NCBI GenBank assembly: GCA_043228905.1 | Contig: JBHGNT010000004.1 | Location: 17,484,001-17,548,000 of the forward strand | Length of the DNA stretch: 64,000 nt | Direction: 5' to 3' | Source of the DNA: Azolla caroliniana | Taxonomy: Eukaryota > Polypodiophyta | In this document: one piece after another, positions 1-10,441 of the stretch | Layout of the letters: every line of letters starts with the position of its first letter | Numbering within the stretch: the stretch's first letter is position 1 | Position numbers and translations under genes: made by a program | Notes under the pieces: model-generated | What the model was told of the DNA's origin: nothing | Databases searched by the model: none | What the model saw: the letters and a program-made list of their open reading frames with translations, nothing else

Positions 1-660
1 CGGCCGTGAGGAATCTCTTCCTCGTATGTTCGATCGGTCTGTCGAACCTTGTACTACGTAAGCGTCGTCTGTTGAGTCTTTGGCGAAAGACTTTCTCCGA
101 GCTGCTTCGGTCAGGATTGCGCTCGTGACTTCGGAGTATTTAACAGCCGTGGTTGACGCGTTGCACACGGTTGTGACGAAAGTTTCCCATGATGAGGGAA
201 GGCTGCTCATGAGTATCATTGCTCTGAGTTCATCCTCGATTGCCGTCCCCTGTGACGAGATTTGGGAGCTTATGCTTTCGTACTCATTGAGATGTGCTTG
301 AACCGAATCGGATTCTTTCATCCGCAAGTTGTAGAGGCGCCGGATCAGAAACATCTTCGTTGCAGCGACCTTCTTTTCGTAGGTGTCCGACAGTGTTTTC
401 CACAGTTCGAATGCTGTCGTACACGATTGCACCGTAAAGTATACCGATTCCGATAGGTGCATCCGAATCGTGGCGTGGACGATTCTGTCCAGCTTCTGCC
501 ACTCAATTGGTTTGTATCCTTCTGGAGGTTCTTCATTTTCGATGGGATCGATTTGCCCCTTGACTATGAGATAGTCCTGCATTTGCTCCTTCCAGAAGTT
601 GAAGTTCGATCCATCGAACTTTCGTAGACTCATTTCTGACGAGCCGGATGTTGATGCCAT
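1..660 (-). CDS. Copia element A gag, N-terminal part, intact and open at the window edge
   Basis: Reading leftwards from the ATG at 660, all 220 codons to position 1 are open, so the frame runs off the window. The product is a Ty1/copia Gag of the UBN2 type: it starts MASTSGSSEMSLRKFDGSNF, has the FWKEQMQDYL segment at residues 20-30, the AFELWKTLSDTYEKK segment near residue 103, and SSLPSSWETFV near 174. It ends in an RGRDSSRP tract, where the zinc knuckle normally follows. Gag would form the virus-like particle that packages element RNA in the cytoplasm. A complete gag with no lesion stands out against the other copia copies here, so A is probably the youngest of them. The start fits because the leader, primer site and LTR lie directly upstream on the same strand. 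Pol is outside the window. Confidence 0.88.
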   Translation of the reverse strand, partial: MASTSGSSEMSLRKFDGSNFNFWKEQMQDYLIVKGQIDPIENEEPPEGYKPIEWQKLDRIVHATIRMHLSESVYFTVQSCTTAFELWKTLSDTYEKKVAATKMFLIRRLYNLRMKESDSVQAHLNEYESISSQISSQGTAIEDELRAMILMSSLPSSWETFVTTVCNASTTAVKYSEVTSAILTEAARRKSFAKDSTDDAYVVQGSTDRSNIRGRDSSRP

Positions 661-1354
661 CAAATTTGGTTTCGGTTGACGAAGCTCGGTTCGGAGTTGA
701 CTACGAACCTTGTTGGAGTGCAGCCGGTTGGCTCACCCGATATCGTTCTAGTCGGATTTGAACCCGAGTCGGTTCGGCTTCGGATATATGTATTGTTGAA
801 CTTGCTCGAATTGACTCCGGTAACTTGAGGGACAGAACCGACTGGTCTTCCCGAATGTTGCCGAGTCGGAGTGAGCCCGGTTCGCTTCCGAATATATATG
901 CCAAATACCGATTATTGAATCCGATTGTCTAGACCGATTCTGCTTCGGGTGACTGCAGCGACGAGAGAGACGGATCCAACTGATCCTCTCGAATGTCGAT
1001 CAGCCGGATGAAGCACGAATTGGGGTTGTTGTCTTGAGACCGATCTGCACCGAGTGGTTACAATGAGCGGCGAGCAACGTTTGATGACCTCTTCGGATGC
1101 CGTTTAACCGAGTGGAGCACGATCGTGTCAATGTTGCACAAGGGGATTTCACCTCGAGCGGTTACGATCACAAGAAACAGAGTACAACCGGCTGGCTTAC
1201 TCCAAGCGAAGATGATCTAACGCGATGAGATGCAAGCCTCGTTTTTTTTTTTTTTTTTTTCTTCTTCTCTCTTCTTCGAATGACGCAGGAAAACGAATGC
1301 TGTGCAGGCTGACACGACGTCCGACAGCGGATTGAAGGACCGAATACTGTGCAG
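661..1354 (-). other. Untranslated leader of element A
   Basis: This stretch lies between the primer-binding site and the gag start of element A. I see no credible coding frame. On the plus strand it holds a T-run at about 1242-1260 followed by CTTCTT-type sequence. Short frames here come from that low-complexity tract. Confidence 0.6.
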
Positions 1355-1366
1355 GCTCTGATACCA
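1355..1366 (-). other. Primer-binding site of element A (initiator tRNA-Met)
   Basis: The minus strand reads TGGTATCAGAGC, the complement of the 3' end of plant initiator tRNA-Met and the usual Ty1/copia primer site. Two bases separate it from the LTR end at 1369, fixing both LTR boundary and element direction. Confidence 0.9.
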
Positions 1367-1368
1367 GA

Positions 1369-1457
1369 TGTTGGAGACAAGGTCGTCTATGCGGAAGATC
1401 AAGAAGCATTCGATTCTTTTCTGTACCTAGCGTATGACAGTTTCTAGGTCGTTGCAC

Positions 1458-1494
<37 letters not shown>

Positions 1495-1681
1495 CACAAA
1501 AACGACTCTTTCTATTCCATAAAGCAATAATACAACCCAACCTTACAAAAAGGTTACAAGGTCACTATATATAGTGACAGACTTAGGGCATCTACCATTT
1601 ATGCTAATTACACAAATGGCCCAAACTTGATCTATACAAAGGGATAGTGTGAATACGTCCATTATACACTTGTATTCGACA
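1369..1681 (-). repeat. 5' LTR of copia element A (313 bp)
   Basis: On the minus strand the LTR starts TGTCGAATAC at 1681 and ends CTCCAACA at 1369, the TG...CA form. A TATA-like CACTATATATAGTG lies near 1563-1576 and a GA microsatellite at about 1461-1493 in the transcribed part. The right edge abuts element B gag exactly where an insertion would break it, giving a predicted target duplication AGGTG (1682-1686). The second copy should sit beyond the left end of the window. Confidence 0.8.
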
Positions 1682-2442
1682 AGGTGATGCACATGAAGAC
1701 AACGGCTTACATACGGTACTTCATTGACATGAGCCCATACAACAACTTCAATGAAGAGAGCAAGGCTCATGAGCTCTGGGAGAAGATCGACATTATGTTT
1801 CAAAACAAAAATGTTGTTAACCAGGTTTCGGTTTTCCGGAAGCTAGTAAGACTCCGGTACCAAGATGGCTCCAGCATGGCGGAGCACATGGATGCCTTCC
1901 AGGGGCTGATACACCAGGCAACATCATTGGAAGTACCTCTCGCCGATGAGGTACTAGCGCTACTCCTGCTCGGTTCCCTCCCGGATAGCTGGGAGACGTT
2001 GGTTGTCACTTTGGGAAACGCCGGGCCGGAAGGGAAACGGTTATCCCTAGCAAGAGTGAAGTAGAGCTTGCTAGATGAGGAGGCGCATCAGAAAGATAAG
2101 GACACGAGCTCCGACTCCAAAGCGCTCCTTACCGAATCGGAACGCGGAAGACATAGAAACCGTAGTCCCCAGAACCGGGAAAAGTCGGGGACACGGTCAA
2201 AGTCAAGGGGGAGGCCTACTTGCTTCTATTGCGGCAAGCCGGGACACTTCCAAAAGAACTGTCGACATTTCCGTAAAGACAAGGAAACCGACGGTACCGA
2301 TTCGAAGCGGACACCGAACCGGAACGGTAAAGACCGGAGGGGACCGAACCGGAAGGGAACGACGGCAATCGTGGCAAGTGAAGAAGAGTTGATGCTCATC
2401 ACCGAGGAGAGTGAGCTAAACCTTGATGGCGACGAGATGACC
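1682..2442 (+). pseudogene. Copia B gag, interrupted
   Basis: Gag of element B, missing its first 50 or so codons because element A has inserted at the codons for VMHMKTTAY. The UBN2-type part includes FNEESKAHELWEKI and SLPDSWETLVVTLGNAG. A TAG at 2062-2064 replaces the TTG leucine found at the same place in element C. After it the frame continues into a basic stretch and a CCHC zinc knuckle, CFYCGKPGHFQKNC, at 2221-2262, which would bind element RNA. The frame then runs without a gag stop towards the protease, as in copia elements that encode one polyprotein. The stop and the missing start make it non-functional. Confidence 0.85.
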
Positions 2443-3831
2443 TAGGTGGTCGACTCCGGAGCATCGTTCCATCTTACCCTGGACCGGAAATGCTTCTCAT
2501 CCTACTCAGCCGGTGACCACAACTGTGTCAGAATGGGGAATGAAGGTACATGCCGAATTGTCGGCATAGGAGACGTGTGGCTGACAACGCCAACCGGATG
2601 CAAGCTGCTGCTAAAGGATGTCCGACATGTCAGCCGACCAGCTAGATGATGAAGGCTACACGGGTAGCATCCGGAACGGTGTTATGAAGTTCAGCAAAGG
2701 AAGCCTGATTGTGGCTCGGGCCCGGAAGGTAAACACGTTGTACTTGATGAATGCCAGGTTATGTCCGGAGGAAGTGAACGTGGCATTCGACACTGCCGGT
2801 GAGCTGTGGCACAAAAGGTTGTGTCACATGAGCGAGAAGGGGATGAAGAGGCTTGTAGATGACAACCTCATTCCAGTGAAGAACGTGCACTTGGAGAAGT
2901 GCACTGATTGTCTGGCCGGTAAGCAAAACCGGACCTCCTTCCGACCAAGGCCACCAATGAGACGTAATGCACCACGAAGTCACATGCAGGATCGCAGTAC
3001 TTCGTGACGTTCATAGATGACCACAGCCGGAAGCTGTGGGCCACACCGTTGAAGACGAAGGATCGGGTGCTATCCGTCTTCAAAGAGCTCCACGCGAGAG
3101 TGGAAAGAGAAACCGGCCGGAAGTTGAAGGCGGTTCGAGCAAATAACGGAGGTGAATACAGGGGGCAGTTCGAGGAGTACTGTCGCTCGAAGGGAATCCG
3201 GCTCGAATTTACCGTGCCGAAGATGCCGGAACTAAACGGGCTGGCTGAGAGAATGAATCGGACCATAATGGAGAGGGTCCAGAGTATGTTGGCGCATGCA
3301 AAACTACCCAAGAAGTTTTGGGGTGAGGCACTGTCGACGACGACATATGTGATAAACAGATCACCCTCAGTATCCTTGGACAGAGAGACACCACAGAGGG
3401 TCTGGACCAGTAAGGAAGTGTCCTATCGGCATCTAAAGGTATTCGGGTGTCTCACGTACGTGCATGTAGCTAAGGACCGGAGAGGAAAGTTAGATCCAAA
3501 GACCCAGCCATGCATATTCCTCGGTTACGACGACGATGAGTTCGGCTACCGAGTGTGGGACCCGGTCAACAAGAAGGTATTCCGGAGTCGAGATATTATC
3601 TTCATGGAGGACAAGACGCTCACTGACTGGGAGTCGGAGAAGAAGATAATGAACTCTGAGTCGACCGGTAGGGATCGATTCCACGATGAGCAGACCCAAC
3701 CGGCAAGAGGCTGGTTAGCACTCGAGGAACCAGCCGGTTACGGTGAGGATACCGAAACGGCAGAAGAAGAAGGAGAGGAAGCTGAAACCGAAACCGGCCA
3801 AGGCCCCAAATCGGATTCTGATGAAGAGTAA
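2443..3831 (+). pseudogene. Copia B protease and integrase, catalytic residues lost
   Basis: The protease site VVDSGASFHLT follows directly on a TAG (2443-2445) that replaces the tryptophan codon kept in C. Next come the pre-integrase LWHKRLCHMSEKGM segment and the integrase zinc-binding CTDCLAGKQ. Compared with C, B has lost 37 bases around 2977, shifting the frame and removing the HTDVCQ stretch with the first catalytic aspartate. The second catalytic position reads RANNGGEY where C has RADNGGEY. The third (LNGLAERMNRT) remains. A stretch between protease and pre-integrase at about 2630 is also missing. A TAA at 3829-3831 ends the piece. The integrase is therefore dead twice over. Confidence 0.87.
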
Positions 3832-5511
3832 ATGGAGGAGCCGGTTACTGAAGCCCAAAGACGGAGATATCCTCTCAGAGAGAGAAGGCCCCCCCAGAGA
3901 TTTCCGGATGCAGAGCATGTGCTGCTGACTGATGAGGGGGAGCCAGAAAGCTTCGAAGAAGCGAAGGATGACACCCACAGCCGCAAATGGTTAAGTGCCA
4001 TGCAGGATGAGATGGATTCCCTGCACGAGAACCATATGTATGAATTGGTGGAGTTGCCGAAAGGAAAGCGGGCACTCCGAAATAAGTGGGTGTACAAGTT
4101 GAAACCGGGAGATGCCGGCAACCCCCCGAGATACAAAGCCAGGATCGTGGTGAAGGGGTTCCATCAAAAGAAGGGCGTGGACTTCGATGAGATATTTGCC
4201 CTAGTAGTAAACATGACCTCCATCCGGATGGTGCTGAGTATAGCGGCAAGCATGGATCTCGAGGTAGAGCAGTTGGATGTGAAGACGACATTCCTTCACG
4301 GTGACCTCGAAGAGGAGTTCTACATGCAGTAACCGGAAGGATTCGTGGAGAAAGGGAAGGAGCATCTGGTATGTCGGTTGAAGAAGAGCCTGTACGGACT
4401 GAAGCAGGCACCCCGACAATGGTACCAGAAGTTCGACTCCTTCATGACAGATCAAGGGTACCACAAGACGCAGGCCGATCACTGCGTGTTTGTGAAGAAG
4501 TTCGAAGGAGGCGACTTCTTGATACTCCTTCTGTACGTGGACGACATGTTGATCGTCGGACGGGACCAAGCCAAAATACGGATGCTGAAGAAGGCTCTCA
4601 ACCGGACCTTCTCAATGAAAGACTTGGGTCCGGCAAGACCGATGCTGGGGATGCAGGTCATCCGGAACCGGCCAACGAAGCAACTATGGCTGTCACAGGA
4701 GAAATACGTGACAAAGGTGCTTCAACGGTTCAACATGTCAGATGCGAAACCGGTCGGATCGACACTTCCGGCAAACTGCAGGTTATCCGGTAAGCAAAGC
4801 CCGAAGACGAAAGCAGAGAAGGCTGATATGATGAAGGTTCCATATGCCTCTGCCGTCGGGAGCTTGATGTACGCAATGGTGTGTACCCTACCGGATATAG
4901 GATACGCAGTCGGAGTGGTGAGCCGGTTCATGAGCAACCCTTGCAAGGAGCACTGGAACGCGGTCAAATGGATACTCCGGTACTTGAAGGGTACTTCAAA
5001 TATGTGTCTTCGATTCGGCTCCGAAAAACCTCAACTTGACGGTTTTACCGATTTGGACATGTCGGCTGATGTGGATACTAGCCGGTCTACATCCGGGTAT
5101 GTAATGACATATGCATGGGGAGCTGTTTCGTGGCAGTCGAGGCTGCAGAAGACGGTTGCGTTGTCAACCACGGAGGCGGAGTACATGGCGGCTGTGGAAG
5201 CCGGCAAGGAAATATTATGGATGAAGGACTTCATCGGAGAGCTCGGTATCCGGAAAGATGAATACCAGCTCTATTGTGACAGTCATAGTGCCATCCAACT
5301 TGCTAAGAATGCGGCCTACCATTCCCGGACGAAGCATATCCAGCGAAGGTATCACTGGATCCGGGAAAGAGTAGATGACCAGGAGTTCGCGCTGACGAAG
5401 ATCCACACGGCCGAGAACGGGTCAGATATGCTGACCAAAGTACTGATACCCGATAAGCTGGATGCATGCCGGAAGCGGATCAGACTAGTAAGACATCCCA
5501 TGCCGGAGTGA
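3832..5511 (+). pseudogene. Copia B reverse transcriptase and RNase H
   Basis: The frame carries copia RT blocks in order: ALRNKWVYKLK, ARIVVKGF, EVEQLDVKTTFLHGDL, then after a TAA at 4330-4332 the SLYGLKQAPRQWYQKF and LYVDDMLIVG blocks, with the YVDD active site intact. RNase H follows with DGFTDLDMSADVDTSRSTSG, TEAEYMAAVEAGKE and YCDSHSAIQLAKN. It ends with a TGA at 5509-5511 directly in front of the polypurine tract. The TAA falls where C has CAT (histidine). The half downstream of 4345 is open for 388 codons, so decay is modest. Function: it would copy element RNA into DNA inside particles. Confidence 0.88.
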
Positions 5512-5521
5512 AGGGGGAGTT
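5511..5521 (+). other. Polypurine tract of copia B
   Basis: The run AAGGGGGAGT stands directly before the LTR start TGTTAGG and would prime plus-strand synthesis. The same sequence precedes the 3' LTR of C. Confidence 0.8.
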
Positions 5522-6121
5522 TGTTAGGAAACAGGACCCTCCGGATGGTGCAGACCCGGTTAGAACCGGATGAGGAGTATCCGGAAATGGAAGACCTAGT
5601 GAGAACCGGATGACGAGCACCCGGCAAGCGCCATATGATGTAGGCCCGGTGAGGAGTGCTCAGCGGATGAAGAGACATATTCGTAAATATGTTTCTGAGA
5701 GTCCATCGTGGCTGTATTTGTAAATAGCCGAAAAGTCATATTAGTATAAATATGACTTAGGGCAAACTTAGTGAGCAATAGTCATTCTTGTTGGTGCAAG
5801 ATTAGAATGCGTAACTGTATACAGAGAGAGAGACAGAGAGAGGAAGAGGTCGTTGCCTCTGTTGTAACCGCCTCCTGTGGCGAAGATAGAAAGCTCGAGG
5901 TTGTTGCCTCGGTGCTTTACTGTTGTACACTATAACATAGTGATAGTTTGCAGCCTGTGGGCTGCCGTGGTTTTTCCCTAGTTTGGGTTTTCCACGTAAA
6001 CATCCTGTGTACTTTTCTCTCTCTCTATCGCGTTGTGCTTTCATTCCCTGTTTTCTATGTTTTATTCTAGGCTCGGTTGTGGCCAAGCGTTGTTCATCGG
6101 GAGCGTGCAATTCTTGTCACA
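5522..6121 (+). repeat. 3' LTR of copia B (about 600 bp)
   Basis: It starts TGTTAGGAAACAGG, matching the C LTRs, and has a TATA-like AGTATAAATATGAC near 5741-5755. The end is at TTGTCA (6119) or CACA (6121); I cannot decide because the partner LTR and target duplication are outside the window. The next bases begin a palindrome cluster. Confidence 0.82.
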
Positions 6122-6300
6122 TTGTATCAAGTTGGTGTAAATTTTTTGACTTTTCAACACCAACTCGATACATTGTATCGAGTTGGTGTTTAAAAGTTAG
6201 AAATTTTACAGCAACTCCATACATTGTATCGAGTTGGTATTGAAACATGGCACCAATATATTGGCGGGAACTCCAATTTAGTACATCCAACTCGATACTT
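6121..6300. repeat. Cluster of three palindromes with a CGATACATTGTATCG core
   Basis: Positions 6156-6190 are a perfect odd-length palindrome: two 17-base arms around a single T, with core CGATACATTGTATCG and outer arms reading into CCAACT / AGTTGG. Diverged arms of the same sequence recur at 6122-6138, 6211-6220, 6224-6240 and 6287-6298, so the stretch can fold as a row of three hairpins. It directly follows the B LTR and precedes the decayed DUF7869-type gene. It is not part of the B LTR, since C lacks it. It resembles the larger palindromes at 10.4-13.1 kb in core and centre. Confidence 0.75.
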
Positions 6301-6537
6301 GTTTATATAGTATTTAAATAAAAATGTTATTGTTTATATATTCTAGTATATTTGTATTATATATATATATTATTTGTAAATATTTTTAATTTTATAAATA
6401 CAATTGTAAATATAAATATGTCATTATTTTATAAAAATAATATAAAGGAACTTATACACATTTATACTGATCCATTTGTTGGAAGCTCTCATTTGAACAA
6501 GAGAGCATTATAGTCAGAGATAAAACAAATTTGAGCT
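6301..6537. other. AT-rich spacer
   Basis: Mostly A and T with a TA run near 6355-6372. I see no gene or clear repeat. It may be the promoter or leader side of the following decayed gene. Confidence 0.5.
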
Positions 6538-9219
6538 ATGAGTCAAAACTCACAATTTTCTGTTGACGAGTATTCTTTGCCAAGAGGGTCACCTTTTTCT
6601 ATTGAGGAATATTGTATGGGTCTATCTTCAAGAAATATTGACACAGGTCAAGAGTTCTCTATTAAAGAGTATGACTACAATTTTGATACAGACTTTGAAG
6701 GAAATGCCACTCAAACATCCAAGATATTGAGGGACGGGCATAGACAAACATTCCTACTTCAATGCGGATCCATTTGTTTATGCACAGAGCAACTAGTCGG
6801 CAAGTCCTATGCACATACAGAGGATTCCACGTAGAATACGTTGAGCAAGGTTTGACCTAGTAACATTAGAGAAACAACTTAGATTAGATGTCAACAAACT
6901 GTGTTGTGGCCGTGATTGCATGTCCAAGTTTGGTAAGGGTAAGTTGCGGGAATTAAGGCGTTATTATTTTTCACTCACTAGTGATGAGCAAGAAACTTCT
7001 TTTCAAAACACTTGCAAATGGTGTCTGACAGATCATCAGACATCCCTGTCTCATTTGAGTATTATATCTTCTATGCACAACAATGTTGTAAGTTGCATTC
7101 AAAATTTCGTTATGCGTTAGTAACATGAGATTACATAGACTTCAACAAGGATTTCTTAACGGTGATCCTAGTAGCAATGTTCCAAGTATGAAGGGTGCAG
7201 TTGGAAGACATGCTATTGGTTGGATGAACAACTACTTCAAGCTAAATTGTCAAGTAATGCCAACTACAAGCATAATGCATCTCTCAGATAATTACACATA
7301 ACGAGAGGTATACGACTCCTACATATAAGATATGTGTACTTCGAGTGATAGATACATCACATATAGTCAATTCACTAGATTGTGGACAACTGGATTTACA
7401 AATGTTATTATACGATGAAAAGTACGTATGGGGTATTGCTCAATCTGTGGAAACCTCAAGATCATGGATAAAGGTGCCAAAACAACAGAGGAAAAGGAAC
7501 ATTGCGAAGCCCAATCTTTGGAGCGAAAGAAAGCTATGCACCACAGAGAGAAGTCATTGAAGAATCCCGAATAATAAATGTGTCTAATGATCAATGGTAT
7601 GGACTAGAAGAAGACATGTGTACCTCACATGTGGCAGCTTCCTAAAGACGTCAATGACGAATGTCTCGTTCAGATGCACTTGGTGGGTTGTTTGGCTTAT
7701 AATGGGTCAGTTAGACTTCATGTCTTCATAACCTACCCGAATGTCCACAATGACCCGAACTTGACACTTATAGGGATTCAAAGGGTTTTGATGTGCTAGG
7801 GCTATCCATTGCCCCATGTCGTCTACATTCAATTGGACAACACAGCTAGGGAGAACAAGAAGTCAACTATCTTCAGATATCTAAGTATGTTGGTGAACCA
7901 AGGATTGTTTAGAAAAGTGAAAGTTAACTTCCTCTTGGTTCGTCACACACATGACCATATTGATAAGATGTTTAGTACATTCTCAAGAAAGTTGGACTGA
8001 AATGATGCTTTCACATTACCGAAGTTATTGGATGTCATTTGTGATGCATACACGCCATGTCCGAATGTGATCCACCTAAAAGAGATATATGACTTTAAGA
8101 GATACATATCATATGGTGGGGGAGGGGAATGTTAAAGTCCTAGCCCAATTAAACAATATAAGCTTCAACCACATTTTCCTAATTTGGCAAAATGACATAA
8201 GTGGTTGTACATTGTTGTATGGAAAGCAATATTCATCATCACCAGAATGAGAGCTTGAAGGCGGTTGCCAATTCTTGCTTCATATGCCATCTACAACTGT
8301 TTATGGAGCAAAACAAATGCCAATTGAGACAAAAAAAGAAATGCATAGTGAGTTGGTAGAAGAGCAAAGGAACTTTTGGATGCAAGCCTTAAATAAAAAA
8401 AAGAAGTATATTGATGCTGCAAAGAAATATGTGGCACAACAAGATACATCGTGGTGGGATGTGTTCTTTACATATTAGCAAGAAATTATTGAAAACTGTG
8501 TTACTGGTAACTAGACCTTGCAAATGCCATTTACATGTTCTATACAACAATCTCTTGGTTCTCAATCGCCGCACGATGCACCTAATGTGATTGTTGACGG
8601 TTTGGTCCATCCACAACAAGGAGAAATTTATGTGAGACCAAGGAGAACTAAAGGTTGGGATGTTAATTGCTACACCCACAGATAACAATGACCTAGGCCA
8701 CCAATTCTAGATTGGTAAAGTTTTGAATGTGGTGATGCATGAAAGCATATCTCCAATCAAGTCTATAAAGGTGCACTAGTACAACACTAGAAGCAAGAAT
8801 GCATTTACAAGCAAGTATACATTGGAGATGATGGAATGCCCAATGTCAAGAGGAAATGATGAAAAGAAATATTCGCAACACATCGAGTGAAACAGAGCAT
8901 GAAACCGTGAGTTCCTAAGCAGTGGGAGGAGAATCGAATCTCTGACCGCGTGCCTGTTGAAGAATGAGCCGGCGACTTGTAGGACATTAGTGAGTTAGAT
9001 ATCATTGTGTACGATTTTATACTGACAAAAGTTAGATGTTTAAGGAAGTCAACAATGGACATAATAAAAGAGAGATTGCCAAGTCTACAAGGCTTCTTAG
9101 ATCGAAGGCAAACTAGGTCCGATGTACATAATTTGGAGTCACACCATTTGGTTTTAGACGAGAAGAATGCTTTGATTGGTACATTTGAAGACTATGAGGA
9201 AAAGTCCTCGGTATATTAG
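6538..9219 (+). pseudogene. Decayed DUF7869-type gene (transposon-like, uncharacterised family)
   Basis: Fragments in all three plus frames, read in order, follow one protein plan. At 6538-6834 is an N-terminal piece with three FS[IV]xEY repeats. At 6900-7020 is CCGRDCMSKFGKGKLRELRRYYFSL, and at about 7135-7290 a segment with AIGWMNNYF. At 7368-7590 come SQFTRLWTTGFTNVIIR and a cysteine pair CSIC. At 7812-8000 is the best-kept block: VVYIQLDNTARENKK, then VNFLLVRHTHDHIDKMFSTFSRKL. At 8040-9219 are C-terminal pieces such as VYDFILTKV. From memory this order matches proteins carrying the domain named DUF7869, found in multicopy families in plants and other eukaryotes; its chemistry is not established. 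The family's usual GHTHxDID reads RHTHDHID here. Many stops and shifts make it a relic. Palindromes lie on both sides. Confidence 0.72.
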
Positions 9220-10440
9220 CTACAATAGTGATTCTCATTAAAGGAGTCATGATATTGACAATTTAAAGCGTAACCAATTTTTGGCATTAAAGCGTAACCA
9301 ATTTAAGCTTGTAAGATGTCGGCTGATATAAAAGTTTATTGTTTTGAGCTCTATCACTTCTAGTGAAGTTTGTTTGTCATAATAACAATTACTTGTAATT
9401 TCTACGAAAAAATAGACAATGTAATTTTTTGTATTTGGCTATTTTTTGTGTTTGATCAATTTTTAAGCTTTTCCATAGAATCTTTGAGAATGTGTGATAC
9501 TAGTATCAATGTGTTTTGTAAAATCACTGAAACAATACTGAAATCAAACGGAATATTCCTTATCCTTCCATTTGTGCGTGATCCATCCACTCGTGAACGC
9601 GAACATGTTCAAAGTAGACTGTTATTTCCCTCCAAAAACTCTCGCTGTACAATAGTTCAGTTACACGATTTTATAGTCAAGTCCTAATTGAGTCTTATGT
9701 TCACACTAGAGATACAACACCGGGACACAAATTAGGGTGATTCACAAAAAGGGGTGCCGTAAAGGATTTTAAAAAATGACCCAAAAATATATTGATTTCT
9801 AGCATGTACGAAAATTTAGGTGTTGAAAAAAAAAAGCCTAAATAATGGACATGTCAAACTTACAAATGAATGTCCAAAATGACTAACACCAATATTTATA
9901 GAAATTCATGAATCCAAATCTTGATGTACAATACAATATTTACAGTTAAAGTATCAGGACAATCGTTTTCCAAGTTTATGCCATCATCTTCATACCCATT
10001 AAATGAATTAGTAAGAGTTTATGAGGTCTCATCCGCATCATCAATGGCAGCTAATGCATTGTCTTCATCCAATTGCAATCCAACCTCATCGAGGTTATGA
10101 GTCATGCTTCTTGTTTGTCTTTGTGTTGTGTCTGAAGCCACATTCGAGATCCTCTTTTAGTATCTTCATTGTGGTCTGTCGCAAATAACTTGTTTTGGTC
10201 AAAGATAAGTCATACACTAGTATATAAACATTATCCAATGTAAGAGTAGATGTGCTTGATGCATTCTTCCTTCTTGACTTTTTGGTTATGATATTTAATT
10301 ATGTACTTTCTATTTACGATATTTGATTATGTGAGAGAAAACTTCTACCAAAATCATTAGAATCTAAAAAATGTCGTAAAGATGTTTTTTCGTTTTTGTA
10401 GATTCTCATAGTAAGCCTTTGATGTCAAACAGAAATAAGA
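9220..10440. other. Spacer between the DUF7869-type relic and the palindrome array
   Basis: No recognisable gene. A frame at 9370-9687 (105 residues) has no known motif and an unlikely leucine and phenylalanine-rich start. On the minus strand around 10108-10026 a short acidic frame ends DDADETS, which could be the tail of a lost gene. From about 10380 the sequence turns very AT-rich and enters the palindromic array. Confidence 0.45.
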
Positions 10441-10441
10441 T

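Larger units (their letters stand above)
1682..6121 (+). mobile_element. Ty1/copia element B, 5' truncated by A, decayed
   Basis: B starts inside gag where element A interrupts it and continues through protease, integrase, reverse transcriptase, RNase H, polypurine tract and 3' LTR. It belongs to the same family as C: the two align along their whole shared length with scattered differences. Its 5' LTR and gag start should lie left of the window, beyond A. Stops, a 37-base deletion and other gaps break pol, so B cannot be autonomous. Confidence 0.88.

Noticed and set aside
1168-1499. Short minus-strand frames with poly-lysine or serine-leucine runs
   Set aside because: They cross the T-run and the GA microsatellite in the leader and LTR of element A.
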